DNA of 37,461 nt from Acidithiobacillus sp. Its GTDB lineage: Bacteria > Pseudomonadota > Gammaproteobacteria > Acidithiobacillales > Acidithiobacillaceae. The DNA lies in the NCBI GenBank assembly GCA_027365525.1, contig DAHXMJ010000012.1, positions 1-37,461 of the forward strand, in the 5' to 3' direction. The position numbers and the translations under genes are program-made. The notes beneath the pieces were generated by a model. It had not been told where the DNA came from, did no database searches, and saw only the letters and a list, made by a program, of their open reading frames with translations. The first letter of the stretch is position 1, and the number at the start of each line of letters is the position of its first letter. Positions 26,732 through 34,501 of the stretch are shown in pieces.

Positions 26732-26759
26732 GGAGGATGGCCGTCTCTGGCCGTCCTCC
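26732..26759 (+). promoter_or_regulatory. Stem-loop between the small cytochrome and hip 2
   Basis: GGAGGATGGCC (26732-26742) pairs with GGCCGTCCTCC (26749-26759) over 11 base pairs, one G-U, around a six-base loop. No T run follows. This repeats the arrangement seen after hip 1. Confidence 0.6.
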
Positions 26760-26852
26760 ACCGGCGGGGGCATCCGCCAGGTGGAATGACTGACCCGAAA
26801 GATTTTCTGGATATAGGTGGTGTTACCTCTAGGATGGCAAAGGAGTACCACA

Positions 26853-27167
26853 ATGGACAGCAGGAAAGATGGAAAGAGCTCCCAACCACGGGTCCTGAGC
26901 CGGCGTACCCTGCTTAGGGGAATGGCTGTGACGGCCGGAGTCCTGGCCGCAGGAGCGGCGGTTGGGGTCAGTCCAATGGGCATTGCCGAGGCAGGGAAAT
27001 GTCCTGGGACTACACCCAAGACTGCAGTAGCCTATCAGGATCACCCGAATGGCGGGGAGCATTGTGCGACCTGCGCGTTTTTCATCGCCCCGGGCTGCTG
27101 CAAAGTTGTTGCAGGGCCAGTCGTCGCATCTGGGTACTGCAAGGCCTTTTCACCGAAAATGGCCTGA
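26853..27167 (+). CDS. High-potential iron-sulfur protein (HiPIP), second copy
   Basis: This 104-residue paralogue of the first HiPIP has the same layout: Tat signal (LSRRTLLRGMAVTAG) and cysteines 50, 71, 74, 82, 83 and 96 in HCATCAFFIAPGCCKVV and GYC. It clearly arose by duplication, since both start MDSxKDG and end AFSPKxA. The extra Cys50 and Cys82 are kept. AAAGGAG precedes the ATG at 26853. Differences cluster around the cluster-binding loop (TNFIS versus AFFIA) and near the signal, so the two may differ in potential or partner. Confidence 0.93.
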   Translation: MDSRKDGKSSQPRVLSRRTLLRGMAVTAGVLAAGAAVGVSPMGIAEAGKCPGTTPKTAVAYQDHPNGGEHCATCAFFIAPGCCKVVAGPVVASGYCKAFSPKMA

Positions 27168-27192
27168 CGTTCGTGCCGGTGTAGTTTCTGTT

Positions 27193-27215
27193 CCCCCTTC
27201 CCCGGGGAGAGGGGG
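27193..27215 (+). promoter_or_regulatory. Stem-loop after hip 2
   Basis: A G/C-rich inverted repeat (CCCCCTTCC and GGAGAGGGGG around CCGG) gives about nine base pairs with one bulged G. It lies 26 bases after the hip 2 stop and is the likely end structure of the respiratory transcript, although only TCTGC follows and not a T run. Confidence 0.45.
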
Positions 27216-27343
27216 TCTGCATATATGGCCACAGGAATGTAGCCAGGGCTATAGGGATGTTTTAAGGTTTCCGGAAAGGCATGCCGGACAGTTTATGGTG
27301 CTCGGGCCCAAAAGCCCTCATCAAGGTATGGAGGATTATCTGA

Positions 27344-27775
27344 ATGGGCAGTAGAGGGTTGTTGATGTCTGGAGTACCGATGATTGCGGTTCTGCTGCTG
27401 GGTGGATGTGGAACAGATGGCAGCGCACAGAAACTCCAGAATGTGGCCTATGAAGGCATGGCCGACCAGAACCAGATGCAGCAGATCGCAGTTCCCCCAC
27501 GTGCTGCGGCAGTGCCGGCAGAGCAGCCAGAAGCTGCCGTCCCGCCTTCCGGTTCCGTGGCGTACCGGACGCCCGAAGTGCCCCGCGCTTCCCTGATCCT
27601 GCCGGCTGCCCCGCAGAGTCCGGGAACAGGCGTGACCCTGGGTTCCCGTTACCCATGTGGACTGGTAATCAAGATCCGCGGTCCACTGGCCAAGGTCCAG
27701 CGGGGCTACAGGACCTACTGGATTTCTATTTCCAGGCTGAAAACCATCACATCGGTGAACCAGTGTGTAGAATAG
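27344..27775 (+). CDS. Predicted lipoprotein of unknown function
   Basis: I do not recognise this 143-residue protein. It starts with a lipoprotein signal (VPMIAVLLLGGCG, lipobox LGGC around residue 22). The middle is Ala/Pro/Gln-rich and probably disordered (PRAAAVPAEQPEAAVPPSG). The C-terminal part is compact, basic and aromatic, with two cysteines (RYPCGLVIKI and SVNQCVE) that may form a disulfide. GGAGG lies upstream of the ATG at 27344; ATG at 27365 is also possible. It follows the HiPIP gene after 176 bases, so a role with the cluster is possible but unproven. Confidence 0.65.
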   Translation: MGSRGLLMSGVPMIAVLLLGGCGTDGSAQKLQNVAYEGMADQNQMQQIAVPPRAAAVPAEQPEAAVPPSGSVAYRTPEVPRASLILPAAPQSPGTGVTLGSRYPCGLVIKIRGPLAKVQRGYRTYWISISRLKTITSVNQCVE

Positions 27776-27883
27776 CTACTGTACAGGTCACCCAAAAATG
27801 GTCCCGATATGCGGGAAAGAGGCGGCTGGGAGACCATTTCTCCGGTTGCCGGAACAGCGTCTTTACAGAGGATGGTGACAGTG

Positions 27884-28330
27884 ATGCGCTGGCGTGAGCA
27901 GGTTTTGCTGTCGGGAGGGCGTCAGCTCCCCGAAATTCGGGTCAGCCGGATGGCTTTTTTCCGCCCATTGGCCATTTTTCTGGTTTCTCTCCTACTGTTC
28001 TGGGGAGATACGAAACTCGCGGACATGACCGGGACGGTGGTCCTTGTCCTGTCCTTCATTGATGCCTCTACCATAGCGGCCCTGATGCTTTCCACGGCCT
28101 GCTGGGCGAACGGCACCCAGCTTTTTGTGCGATATGGGGTAGTACGTCCGGTCTATGCTTCGGTCGACGCGGCGGACATCCGCAATATCGGCATAGACCA
28201 GTCTCCGGCTGGCCGTCTGCTGGGGTATGGATCGTTGATTATCCTTGGCAGATCCGCTGGGATCCGGATGCAGTTTATCCGCAATCCGGCCACGGCTGCG
28301 GACCGGATCAGGGAAAGCCTTCAGACCTGA
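27884..28330 (+). CDS. Small membrane protein with PH-like C-terminus
   Basis: The protein (148 residues from the ATG at 27884; starts at 27872 or 27809 are possible) has two central membrane segments (FFRPLAIFLVSLLLFWGD and TVVLVLSFIDASTIAALMLSTACW). A hydrophilic C-terminus with ASVDAADIRNIGIDQSPAGRLLGYGSLIIL resembles the bacterial PH-like (bPH2/YdbS) fold, in which the domain repeats the pattern 'V...I..I.v.qs...r.lGyG.v.i'. Function is unknown for most of these. It follows the lipoprotein after about 110 bases. Confidence 0.5.
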   Translation: MRWREQVLLSGGRQLPEIRVSRMAFFRPLAIFLVSLLLFWGDTKLADMTGTVVLVLSFIDASTIAALMLSTACWANGTQLFVRYGVVRPVYASVDAADIRNIGIDQSPAGRLLGYGSLIILGRSAGIRMQFIRNPATAADRIRESLQT

Positions 28331-29128
28331 CCATGCCGCGCCTGACGGTGGAAGCCGTGGGCACGGGTTTCTCGGCTGGCACAACGGCAGCCTGGGATGT
28401 CCTGTCCAGAAAACTGGCGCTGTCTGGCTGTACAGCAGGGACAGGTCGCCGAAATCGCCGAGTGGAATACACACATGGAATCTGATCTGTCCAGTCTGAT
28501 GGCCGGGGCTTGCACGGTTTCCTTCAAGCCCGGCTGGATCTGCTGCAGATCCACATTGAACAGGCTGGCTAGCCTGGGCGAAGAGCATCGAAAGTGTCAG
28601 GCCTTGTCCATAATGGCCTTGCGGCCGGAGTGGTTTCCCGGTTGATGCGGCGTTCCGTAATACCTTCGTCTATGCGGATGTTCCCAGTCCTGATCAAAAG
28701 AAAGGCCTGCAACAGCACGATTGGGTGCTGGGATGCCTGGAAGTCTACTGCGTCTGCCAGGCTGGGCTTTAAGCGGCTGCCAGAACGCGTGATGGAAAGA
28801 CCAGTTGGCCTGCGGGTCGGGTCGTCGCCCAAAAGGTCTACCTGCGGCGTTTCAGGACAGAACTGAACGTCCTTTATCTGCGAAGCGTATCGGGGTGGTG
28901 ATACTGGACCAGGATGGGCACCACGCTTAATGTGGCCAGAAATTTCCTGGCCTCTGGCCTGCATCCTAAACCGGCATGCGGCGAGTTCCAGTGGATGGGA
29001 GCCTGTGGAGAGGGACGCTATGGCATTGTCCGCCTGGCCACATGGAACCGGCCCGGATGAAGCAGGAGATTCGCGCTGGTTCTCCCTGCTGGTAGAAATG
29101 AGACAGGTCTAACTGAACGGAGGAAGTG
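28331..29128 (+). other. Stretch without a supportable gene; possible gene ruin
   Basis: About 800 bases contain only short frames. Coding-like fragments appear in changing frames, for example a 51-residue frame from 28333 (MPRLTVEAVGTGFSAGTTAA), a frame from about 28644 (AFRNTFVYADVPSP) and a frame near 28915 (NVARNFLASGLHPKPACGEF). None has a matching ribosome site, and I recognise no family. A decayed gene is possible; so is non-coding spacer. Confidence 0.35.
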
Positions 29129-29725
29129 ATGACAGAATCAAGCAAGGATTTTGATGCGGTCACGAAAACCATTCACCTTGGGATGGCGACTGTCCTGCCG
29201 CTCCAGATGGTTGGGGGACTGTTTGTCCACGATCCCCACACGCTCCTGTACCTGTATGTCCACGAGTATGTGGGCATTCTGGCGATTGTGATTCTGCTTG
29301 CCAGGTGGCTGTGGATCTACACCGCGAGCCAGACCAGCGTTCTGTTTCCGTGGGGATCTGCCGGAAGAAAGAAGGTGCTGGCCGATTTTCGTAACCTGCG
29401 TTCCGGCATTCTGCCAGACCACCAGTATGGGGTAGGACTGCCCGGCTTCTGGCACGGAATCGGACTGATCGTGTATTCCGTTCTGGCGGCAACCGGACTG
29501 GTCCTGCTGTTCGTGCTTCCCGGCCACCATTCGGTTCTCGGGGTTTCGTCCCACAATTTCCATCTGTATACCGAGACGTCCCTGATCCACAAGGCTGCTT
29601 CCTACCTCGGATGGGTCTATCTGGCAGGCCACATCGGACTGGCCATCTTTCACCAGGTTGCCGGAGACAACGTCCTTGGCAAGATGTTTTTTCTGGGAGG
29701 ACGGCGGAGTATGTCCAGACGCTGA
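29129..29725 (+). CDS. b561-type membrane cytochrome
   Basis: The 198-residue protein has four membrane segments and several histidines in helix positions suited to b heme: DAVTKTIHLGMA (His16), LYLYVHEYVG (His45), GFWHGIGLIVYSVLA, and YLGWVYLAGHIGLAIFHQVAGD. This is the layout of the prokaryotic cytochrome b561/YceJ group, which passes electrons between quinone and a periplasmic partner. GGAGG lies before the ATG at 29129. It is close to the bc1 cluster but separate. Partner and substrate are unknown. Confidence 0.75.
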   Translation: MTESSKDFDAVTKTIHLGMATVLPLQMVGGLFVHDPHTLLYLYVHEYVGILAIVILLARWLWIYTASQTSVLFPWGSAGRKKVLADFRNLRSGILPDHQYGVGLPGFWHGIGLIVYSVLAATGLVLLFVLPGHHSVLGVSSHNFHLYTETSLIHKAASYLGWVYLAGHIGLAIFHQVAGDNVLGKMFFLGGRRSMSRR

Positions 29726-29819
29726 CGTTCCCTGCCTCTCCATAGATGTGCCATTTAATGGTATGATTTATGCTTAAAATTTCTTTCAAGCCCTGCAGAC
29801 AAAAAAACGGAGCAGAACC

Positions 29820-30359
29820 GTGTATGCCTGGATAATTGGCACCCTGACAGGAATGGTGCGTGCGACCTCACCCATCCTCCACCATTATGGAGTAGCAGCT
29901 ATTGTCGCCGTGCTTCTGGCCGAAAATCTCGGTCTCATCTTTGCTCCTGGCGAGTCGGTCATTGTGGCCGGAGGATTTCTGGCGGCAAAGGGGATCCTGT
30001 CCATCTGGGTGGTCATTCCGGCCGGCATCATGGCGTCCATTCTCGGGGGGTACGCGGCCTACGCTCTGGGTACCCGCTATGGACATGAAAAAATGCTGCG
30101 CTATGGCCGGTACCTGCGGATCACTCCATCCATGCTGGACCGGGTGCACCGTTTTTTCCAGAGGTTTGGCGCGCCTGTGGTAACGGTTGGGCGGTTTATA
30201 GTCCCATTGCGCCAGCTGCAGGGGTATGTAGCTGGAGCCGCTGCCATGGGCTTTCCACGGTTTGCCCTGTGGAGCGCTGTTGGAGCGGTGCTATGGGTTT
30301 CGGTTTGGGGCCTTGGATCCTGGGCCCTTGCGCAGCAGATTCCTGTCCATCTCACCTGA
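29820..30359 (+). CDS. DedA family membrane protein
   Basis: The 179-residue protein matches DedA/SNARE-associated (VTT) proteins, some of which move undecaprenyl phosphate or phospholipid across the inner membrane. Visible are the reentrant element LLAENLGLIFAPGESVIVAGGFLA with the family Glu residues, GGYAAYALGTRYGHE, the conserved FGAPVVTVGRFIVPLRQLQGYVAGAAAMGFPRF with Arg residues, and a last membrane segment. The start is a GTG at 29820 with GGAG upstream. The gene is just after the b561 cytochrome. Confidence 0.9.
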   Translation: MYAWIIGTLTGMVRATSPILHHYGVAAIVAVLLAENLGLIFAPGESVIVAGGFLAAKGILSIWVVIPAGIMASILGGYAAYALGTRYGHEKMLRYGRYLRITPSMLDRVHRFFQRFGAPVVTVGRFIVPLRQLQGYVAGAAAMGFPRFALWSAVGAVLWVSVWGLGSWALAQQIPVHLT

Positions 30360-30573
30360 ATGTCCCAAGCTGGAAAAGATTCCTTTCACGGGCCCAGGTT
30401 CATTGTGGCTGCCGGCCGTCTCGAAGGCCTTCTGCCTTTCCCCCCCGGTTCCTCACCCTGCCAGTGCGGTTTTGCCCACTTTAATCCCCCTTGCCTTTGG
30501 GGTTTCTGGCTGGGAGTTGTCCAGCAGCGACGCCGTTTGTGGTTGTAGTTTTGCTGCGCGGGATCCGCGTCGT

Positions 30574-30645
30574 GACTGGCCGTAGGCCAGTCGTCTCGGC
30601 ATTCCTGGCTGGCGGGAAAACGGGAAAATTTTTTTCCCTGTTTTC
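30574..30645 (+). promoter_or_regulatory. Two hairpins between dedA and a tiny exported-protein gene
   Basis: GACTGGCC-GTA-GGCCAGTC (30574-30592) is a perfect 8-bp stem. A second hairpin (30616-30645) pairs GAAAACGGGAAAA with TTTTCCC-T-GTTTTC over 13 base pairs with one bulged T and a TTT loop. They may end the dedA transcript or form part of the leader of the small gene at 30824. The surrounding 460 bases (30360-30823) hold no gene I can support. Confidence 0.55.
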
Positions 30646-30823
30646 ATCGGGTTGGTCGGATTCTTCCAGATCTGTCTCCCATAGGCAACAGAATAGAAAG
30701 GTGTTTTCTTCCTCACTTCTCTGGAAAAGCAGGAAAACTGGAATCTGGGCCGAATTTCGGCGGCTGGTATGGGTATTGCTCTGTTTCCGGACAGGTGTTC
30801 TGTCACGCGCAAGGAGGATCTGC

Positions 30824-31033
30824 ATGTCTGCATCAAGAGTTTCCGCGACGGTTGTGGCCCTGGTGTCCGTATTTGCAGTATCCCCTGCTTTTGCTTCCGC
30901 TGACGGGGTAGAATCCCGTATGGTCGCTCCAAGCGCTGCCAGGGTACCCGGGTTGCTGGGGACCAAAAGGGTTGTTGCCCAAGGGGCGTCTCTGGCGGGA
31001 GCCCTGGTTACCCGTAGCAGGGGGAGCGGGTGA
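30824..31033 (+). CDS. Tiny predicted exported protein
   Basis: An ATG at 30824 preceded by AAGGAGG (ideal spacing) opens 69 codons. The product starts with a clear signal peptide (SASRVSATVVALVSVFAVSPAFA) and, after cleavage, has about 45 residues rich in Ala, Val, Gly, Ser and Arg (for example RVPGLLGTKRVVAQGASLAG) with no cysteine. I do not recognise it. It might be a small periplasmic or secreted factor. The ribosome site and the signal argue that it is real; no homologue can be checked here. Confidence 0.55.
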   Translation: MSASRVSATVVALVSVFAVSPAFASADGVESRMVAPSAARVPGLLGTKRVVAQGASLAGALVTRSRGSG

Positions 31034-31193
31034 TAGCTCTTCCGGGGTAGGGTGGGAATGCCCTCTGCCCAGACTCTGCCCAGACTCTGCCAGAACTGCG
31101 GCGGAATTTCTGATCCCCCTGGAACCGGACGGAGACGATGTTTTTTTGGCGGATGACGTCCGCTTTCCTCTTTGAGAATGGAGAGAATTCCTG

Positions 31194-31706
31194 ATGCATT
31201 TCCGTGCTGTCTCCCTGTTTGCGGCCTTCAGCCTCGTATCTGCCATCGCGCTTTCGGGCTGTGCTCCCCTCGGGAAGAAGCCAAAGGTCCAGCTGAAGGG
31301 CGTACAGACCCTCACCACGGGGGCAAAAGGGACCCGTCTGGGAGTAGACGTGTCGGTGTACAACCCAAACCGGTTTGCCATCCCCCTGGAATCTGGGCAG
31401 GCTACACTCCATGCAGATGGTGGCACTGCCGGATGGGGGGCCCTCGCAAGGCCGGTCCGTCTTCCTCCGGGAAAGACCGTGGATGTGGTGGTTCCGGTCA
31501 CCCTCTCAATGGCTTTTGTCCAGCAGCACTGGATGGATCTTCTGAGTTCCAGGACCCTGACCTGGAGTGTACGGGGTTCGGTATCAGTCAAGGGGTTTCC
31601 AGGCCCCCTTCCAGTATCCTGGAAAGGGAGCATCCCCCGGAAAACCCTGGAGCAGCTGGCAGAAATGGAAATGGGCCGGCTGCTCCGTGCGCAGCCGGCC
31701 GGGTAA
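31194..31706 (+). CDS. LEA14-like (WHy domain) lipoprotein
   Basis: The 170-residue protein has a lipoprotein signal (FAAFSLVSAIALSGCAPLG). A domain follows with VQTLTTGAKGTRLGVDVSVYNPNRFAIPLESGQATLH, the conserved NPN pattern and beta strands typical of the LEA2/WHy fold, which is linked to desiccation and stress in bacteria and plants. It would be anchored to a membrane facing the periplasm. GGAGAG lies upstream of the ATG at 31194. The 278 bases after it contain an 8-bp hairpin (CACCATGG...CCATGGTG, about 31871-31891) but no gene. Confidence 0.75.
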   Translation: MHFRAVSLFAAFSLVSAIALSGCAPLGKKPKVQLKGVQTLTTGAKGTRLGVDVSVYNPNRFAIPLESGQATLHADGGTAGWGALARPVRLPPGKTVDVVVPVTLSMAFVQQHWMDLLSSRTLTWSVRGSVSVKGFPGPLPVSWKGSIPRKTLEQLAEMEMGRLLRAQPAG

Positions 31707-31984
31707 GTGTCTTCCTGGAACAGGCATATGCAGGCACGCCGGCCTGCGGCGGCCTTCCTGACCAGGGTTCCAGCCCTGGTGTCTGTGTTTGCCTGAAGAT
31801 CTGACCGTCCGGATTCCTGCAGGGACAGGAACCCTGTTCTAGACTGTCAAAAAGGGGAGGAAATTCTGGCACCATGGAAAGCCCATGGTGCGGCGAGCGT
31901 GGAAGTGCCGCCTTCCGGGTTTTCAGCGTTCCATCTGGGAGTATGGCACTACCCGTGCCGGGTATGGGCAGGCGGAGGTGACAG

Positions 31985-32680
31985 GTGTGTGCGACAAAGA
32001 CAGAAGCCCGGGTCGTGATTTCCCGGGATGGACCCTATCTGGTGACTGGAGAATTGCCGCTTGGCGGGCAGACCATTGTGACGGATGCGGCAGGAGGGGC
32101 GGAGTCGTGGGAGACAGGGAGGATTTATCCGACGCGGGAAAGTTATGCTCTCTGCCGCTGTGGACGGTCGAACAGCCGACCGTTCTGTGACGGCTCGCAT
32201 CTTGGTTCCGGCTTTGATGGAACGGAGACGGCGCGCCGTGTGCCCTATGCCGGGCAGGCCGAGGTACTGGAGGGTACTTCGGGCCTTTCTCTCCTGGATG
32301 TAGAAGAACTGTGCGCTTCCGCCCGTTTCTGTGATCCCCACGGCAAGGTATGGAACCAGATCCGGCATACGGATGACCCGGAGGTGCGCGCACGTTTCCT
32401 CGGGCAGGTGGGGAACTGTCCGTCCGGGCGACTTGTGGCCTGGGACCGGGAGTCCAGCCAGGCTGTAGAGCCGGAATTCCCTCTCTCGATCAGTGTAGTG
32501 GAAGACCCGGCCCAGGACTGCAGCGGCCCACTCTGGCTGCGCGGCGGTATTCCCCTGATCTCGTCTGACGGATTCGAATATGAAGTGCGCAACCGCGTTA
32601 CCCTCTGCCGTTGCGGGGCATCACGGAACAAGCCTTTCTGCGACGGTTCCCACATCACGGTAAGGTTCCCCGCGCGCTGA
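31985..32680 (+). CDS. Two-CDGSH iron-sulfur protein with a central cysteine module
   Basis: The 231-residue protein has two CDGSH sites, CRCGRSNSRPFCDGSH (Cys57, Cys59, Cys68, His72) and CRCGASRNKPFCDGSH (Cys208, Cys210, Cys219, His223). Each should hold a 2Fe-2S cluster with three Cys and one His. Between them lies a segment with Cys110, Cys116 and Cys145 (DVEELCASARFCDPHG and QVGNCPSGRL), the pattern of the family often fused to CDGSH domains. The start is GTG at 31985 behind GGAGGTGA. There is no signal peptide. Probably an electron-transfer or cluster-transfer protein; the partner is unknown. Confidence 0.88.
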   Translation: MCATKTEARVVISRDGPYLVTGELPLGGQTIVTDAAGGAESWETGRIYPTRESYALCRCGRSNSRPFCDGSHLGSGFDGTETARRVPYAGQAEVLEGTSGLSLLDVEELCASARFCDPHGKVWNQIRHTDDPEVRARFLGQVGNCPSGRLVAWDRESSQAVEPEFPLSISVVEDPAQDCSGPLWLRGGIPLISSDGFEYEVRNRVTLCRCGASRNKPFCDGSHITVRFPAR

Positions 32681-32722
32681 CCCGGCGGATACAGCAGTCT
32701 GCCTCTGGCAGTCTGGAATGGT

Positions 32723-32754
32723 ATAAGGGCCCACGGTGTTCTGTGGGCCCTTAT
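32723..32754. terminator. 12-bp perfect hairpin between CDGSH gene and tRNA-Glu
   Basis: ATAAGGGCCCAC (32723-32734) pairs perfectly with GTGGGCCCTTAT (32743-32754) around an eight-base loop. It lies between two convergent genes and has A/T-containing ends on each side, so it fits a bidirectional terminator. Confidence 0.8.
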
Positions 32755-32760
32755 CTGGTT

Positions 32761-32836
32761 TGGCGTCCCCAGGGGGGTTCGAACCCCCGTTACCGCCGTG
32801 AAAGGGCGGTGTCCTAGGCCACTAGACGATGGGGAC
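32761..32836 (-). tRNA. tRNA-Glu (anticodon TTC)
   Basis: The minus strand reads a 76-base tRNA with acceptor GTCCCCA, the anticodon loop around CTTTCAC (anticodon TTC), T-arm GGGTTCGAACCC and an encoded CCA end. Stem pairing is complete. The following 475 bases (32837-33311) hold no gene I can support, only overlapping unconvincing frames. Confidence 0.97.
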
Positions 32837-33311
32837 CTGAGAGTCTTGGGATCATACCGGCAAGTTGCCCTGTGAGGCAAGACCTGCCAGCATGGAAACT
32901 CAGATTTCAGACCGGACTGATGGCGTGGCCGGCTGTTTCGCGCTCCGGATGTCCGGAGCTCTCCCCGGGTCCGGCGGCCAGGAAAACACCAGGAATTCTG
33001 GGGCAGAAACGGGGGGATCTGCTACTCGCCAGAAGAAAGGGGCAGAGCGGTCCGTACACCGTCTCACGGGGGCTGCATGAGGGATGGGCTCCTCTGATAG
33101 ACTTCGACAATGGTGCCAATTGTCCAAAGGCAGGAAAAAAGGTATTCCGTGTGGGGGTAGACGGCCAGCAGGCGCGTCTGGGTCTGCTCCGGGGAAAGGC
33201 GAGGCATGCCCGATGCTTCACTCCTGTTTTCACTGCCGGGCCCTTTCTCGGGAGCGGGATGCCAGATCCCCGCTTGCCCAGGGGAGGGAGCCTAGTGTTT
33301 AATTGGTTCGC

Positions 33312-33584
33312 ATGAAGAAAACCATTTCAGCCGGCAGCGGTGTCCAGGAGGATTCCGGCGGCGATACCCAGGATTTTGCCAGCACGCTGGCCGCCCTTGA
33401 ACAGACCGTACAGCGAATGGAAGCCGGGCAGCTGGGACTGGAGGAATCCGTTGCGCTGTTCCAGCGTGGCATGGAACTGGCTGGCCGTGCTGAGGCACAG
33501 CTGCGCGGCGCGCGGCAGAAAGTCGATCTCCTGCTGGGCGACAGCGACATACCTGTGCCCCTTCCCGAAGAAGAGAGTCCATGA
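33312..33584 (+). CDS. xseB: Exodeoxyribonuclease VII small subunit
   Basis: XseB binds several copies to XseA in exonuclease VII. The 90-residue product has the short helical family pattern DFASTLAALEQTVQRMEAG, GLEESVALFQRGMELAGRAE and LRGARQKVDLLLG, with variable ends. The ATG at 33312 lacks a strong ribosome site; a TTG at 33303 is also open. The stop overlaps the ispA start (ATGA), and dxs follows, the classic xseB-ispA-dxs order. Its partner xseA lies about 17 kb away. Confidence 0.93.
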   Translation: MKKTISAGSGVQEDSGGDTQDFASTLAALEQTVQRMEAGQLGLEESVALFQRGMELAGRAEAQLRGARQKVDLLLGDSDIPVPLPEEESP

Positions 33585-34501
33585 AACCCCAACCGACTGC
33601 GAGTCCCGAATCTTTTTCCTGTTTCCGTGAGCGTATCGCCCTGCGTGTGGAACATGTGCTGGAGGAACTGCTGCCGGCGGTCAATGCCTTTCCGGCCCGT
33701 CTGCACGAAGCCATCCGCTACAGCACGCTGGGCGGCGGGAAACGCATCCGGCCTCTGCTCGTGTACGCGGCCGGCGCCAGCCTCGAAGTGCACGAGAGCC
33801 TGCTGGATCGCCCGGCAGCCGCCCTGGAAATGGTACATGCCTACTCCCTGGTGCACGACGACCTGCCGGGAATGGACAACGATGATCTGCGCCGCGGACG
33901 GCCGACCTGTCACCGGGCCTACGATGAGGCGACAGCCATTCTGGTGGGCGATGCCCTGCTGACGGCTGCCTTTGGGGTGCTGTCGGCTCCGGGGTCGGGA
34001 CTTTCGCCGCTACAGCAGCTGTCCATGGTCCATGTGCTTTCCCAGGCGGCAGGTTCACACGGCATGGTGGGTGGCCAGGCCATTGATCTTGCCTCAGTGG
34101 GACACGAGCTGGCGCAACCGGCCCTTGAGCAGATGCATCTGCTCAAGACAGGGATGCTGATCCGCTGTGCCGTCCAGCTGGCCCTGCGTGCCGCAGGGGT
34201 GGAAGAGCAGTCCCGGGATGGCAGTGCGCTGGTCCGCTATGCGGACCGGATCGGTCTGGCTTTCCAGGTTCAGGACGATATTCTGGACGAGGTGGGCGAT
34301 ATCCGGGAAACCGGCAAGGCTGTCCAGGGAGCAGACCGGAGCCGGAAGAAGCCCGGATTTGTCAGCCTGATGGGGCTTGCACAGGCGCGGGACTATGCCC
34401 GCAACCTTCTGGGCGAAGCCCTGGAGGCCTTGGCACCGTGGGGGCCGGAGGCCGACCACCTGCGTGCCCTGGGCAGGCTCGTGGTCGAGCGCAGCCGATG
34501 A
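33581..34501 (+). CDS. ispA: Farnesyl/geranyl diphosphate synthase
   Basis: IspA condenses IPP with DMAPP and GPP to make farnesyl diphosphate for quinones and undecaprenyl carriers. The 306-residue protein shows [15 protein letters not shown], the first Asp-rich motif DDLPGMDND and the second motif [13 protein letters not shown], plus [13 protein letters not shown]. Length is typical. The start overlaps xseB and the stop overlaps dxs by ATGA at each end, so the three are cotranscribed and translationally coupled. Confidence 0.95.
   Translation: MKPQPTASPESFSCFRERIALRVEHVLEELLPAVNAFPARLHEAIRYSTLGGGKRIRPLLVYAAGASLEVHESLLDRPAAALEMVHAYSLVHDDLPGMDNDDLRRGRPTCHRAYDEATAILVGDALLTAAFGVLSAPGSGLSPLQQLSMVHVLSQAAGSHGMVGGQAIDLASVGHELAQPALEQMHLLKTGMLIRCAVQLALRAAGVEEQSRDGSALVRYADRIGLAFQVQDDILDEVGDIRETGKAVQGADRSRKKPGFVSLMGLAQARDYARNLLGEALEALAPWGPEADHLRALGRLVVERSR

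Noticed and set aside
32872-33315. 147-codon plus-strand frame after tRNA-Glu
   Set aside because: Competing frames on both strands, no ribosome site and no protein pattern; left as unannotated spacer.
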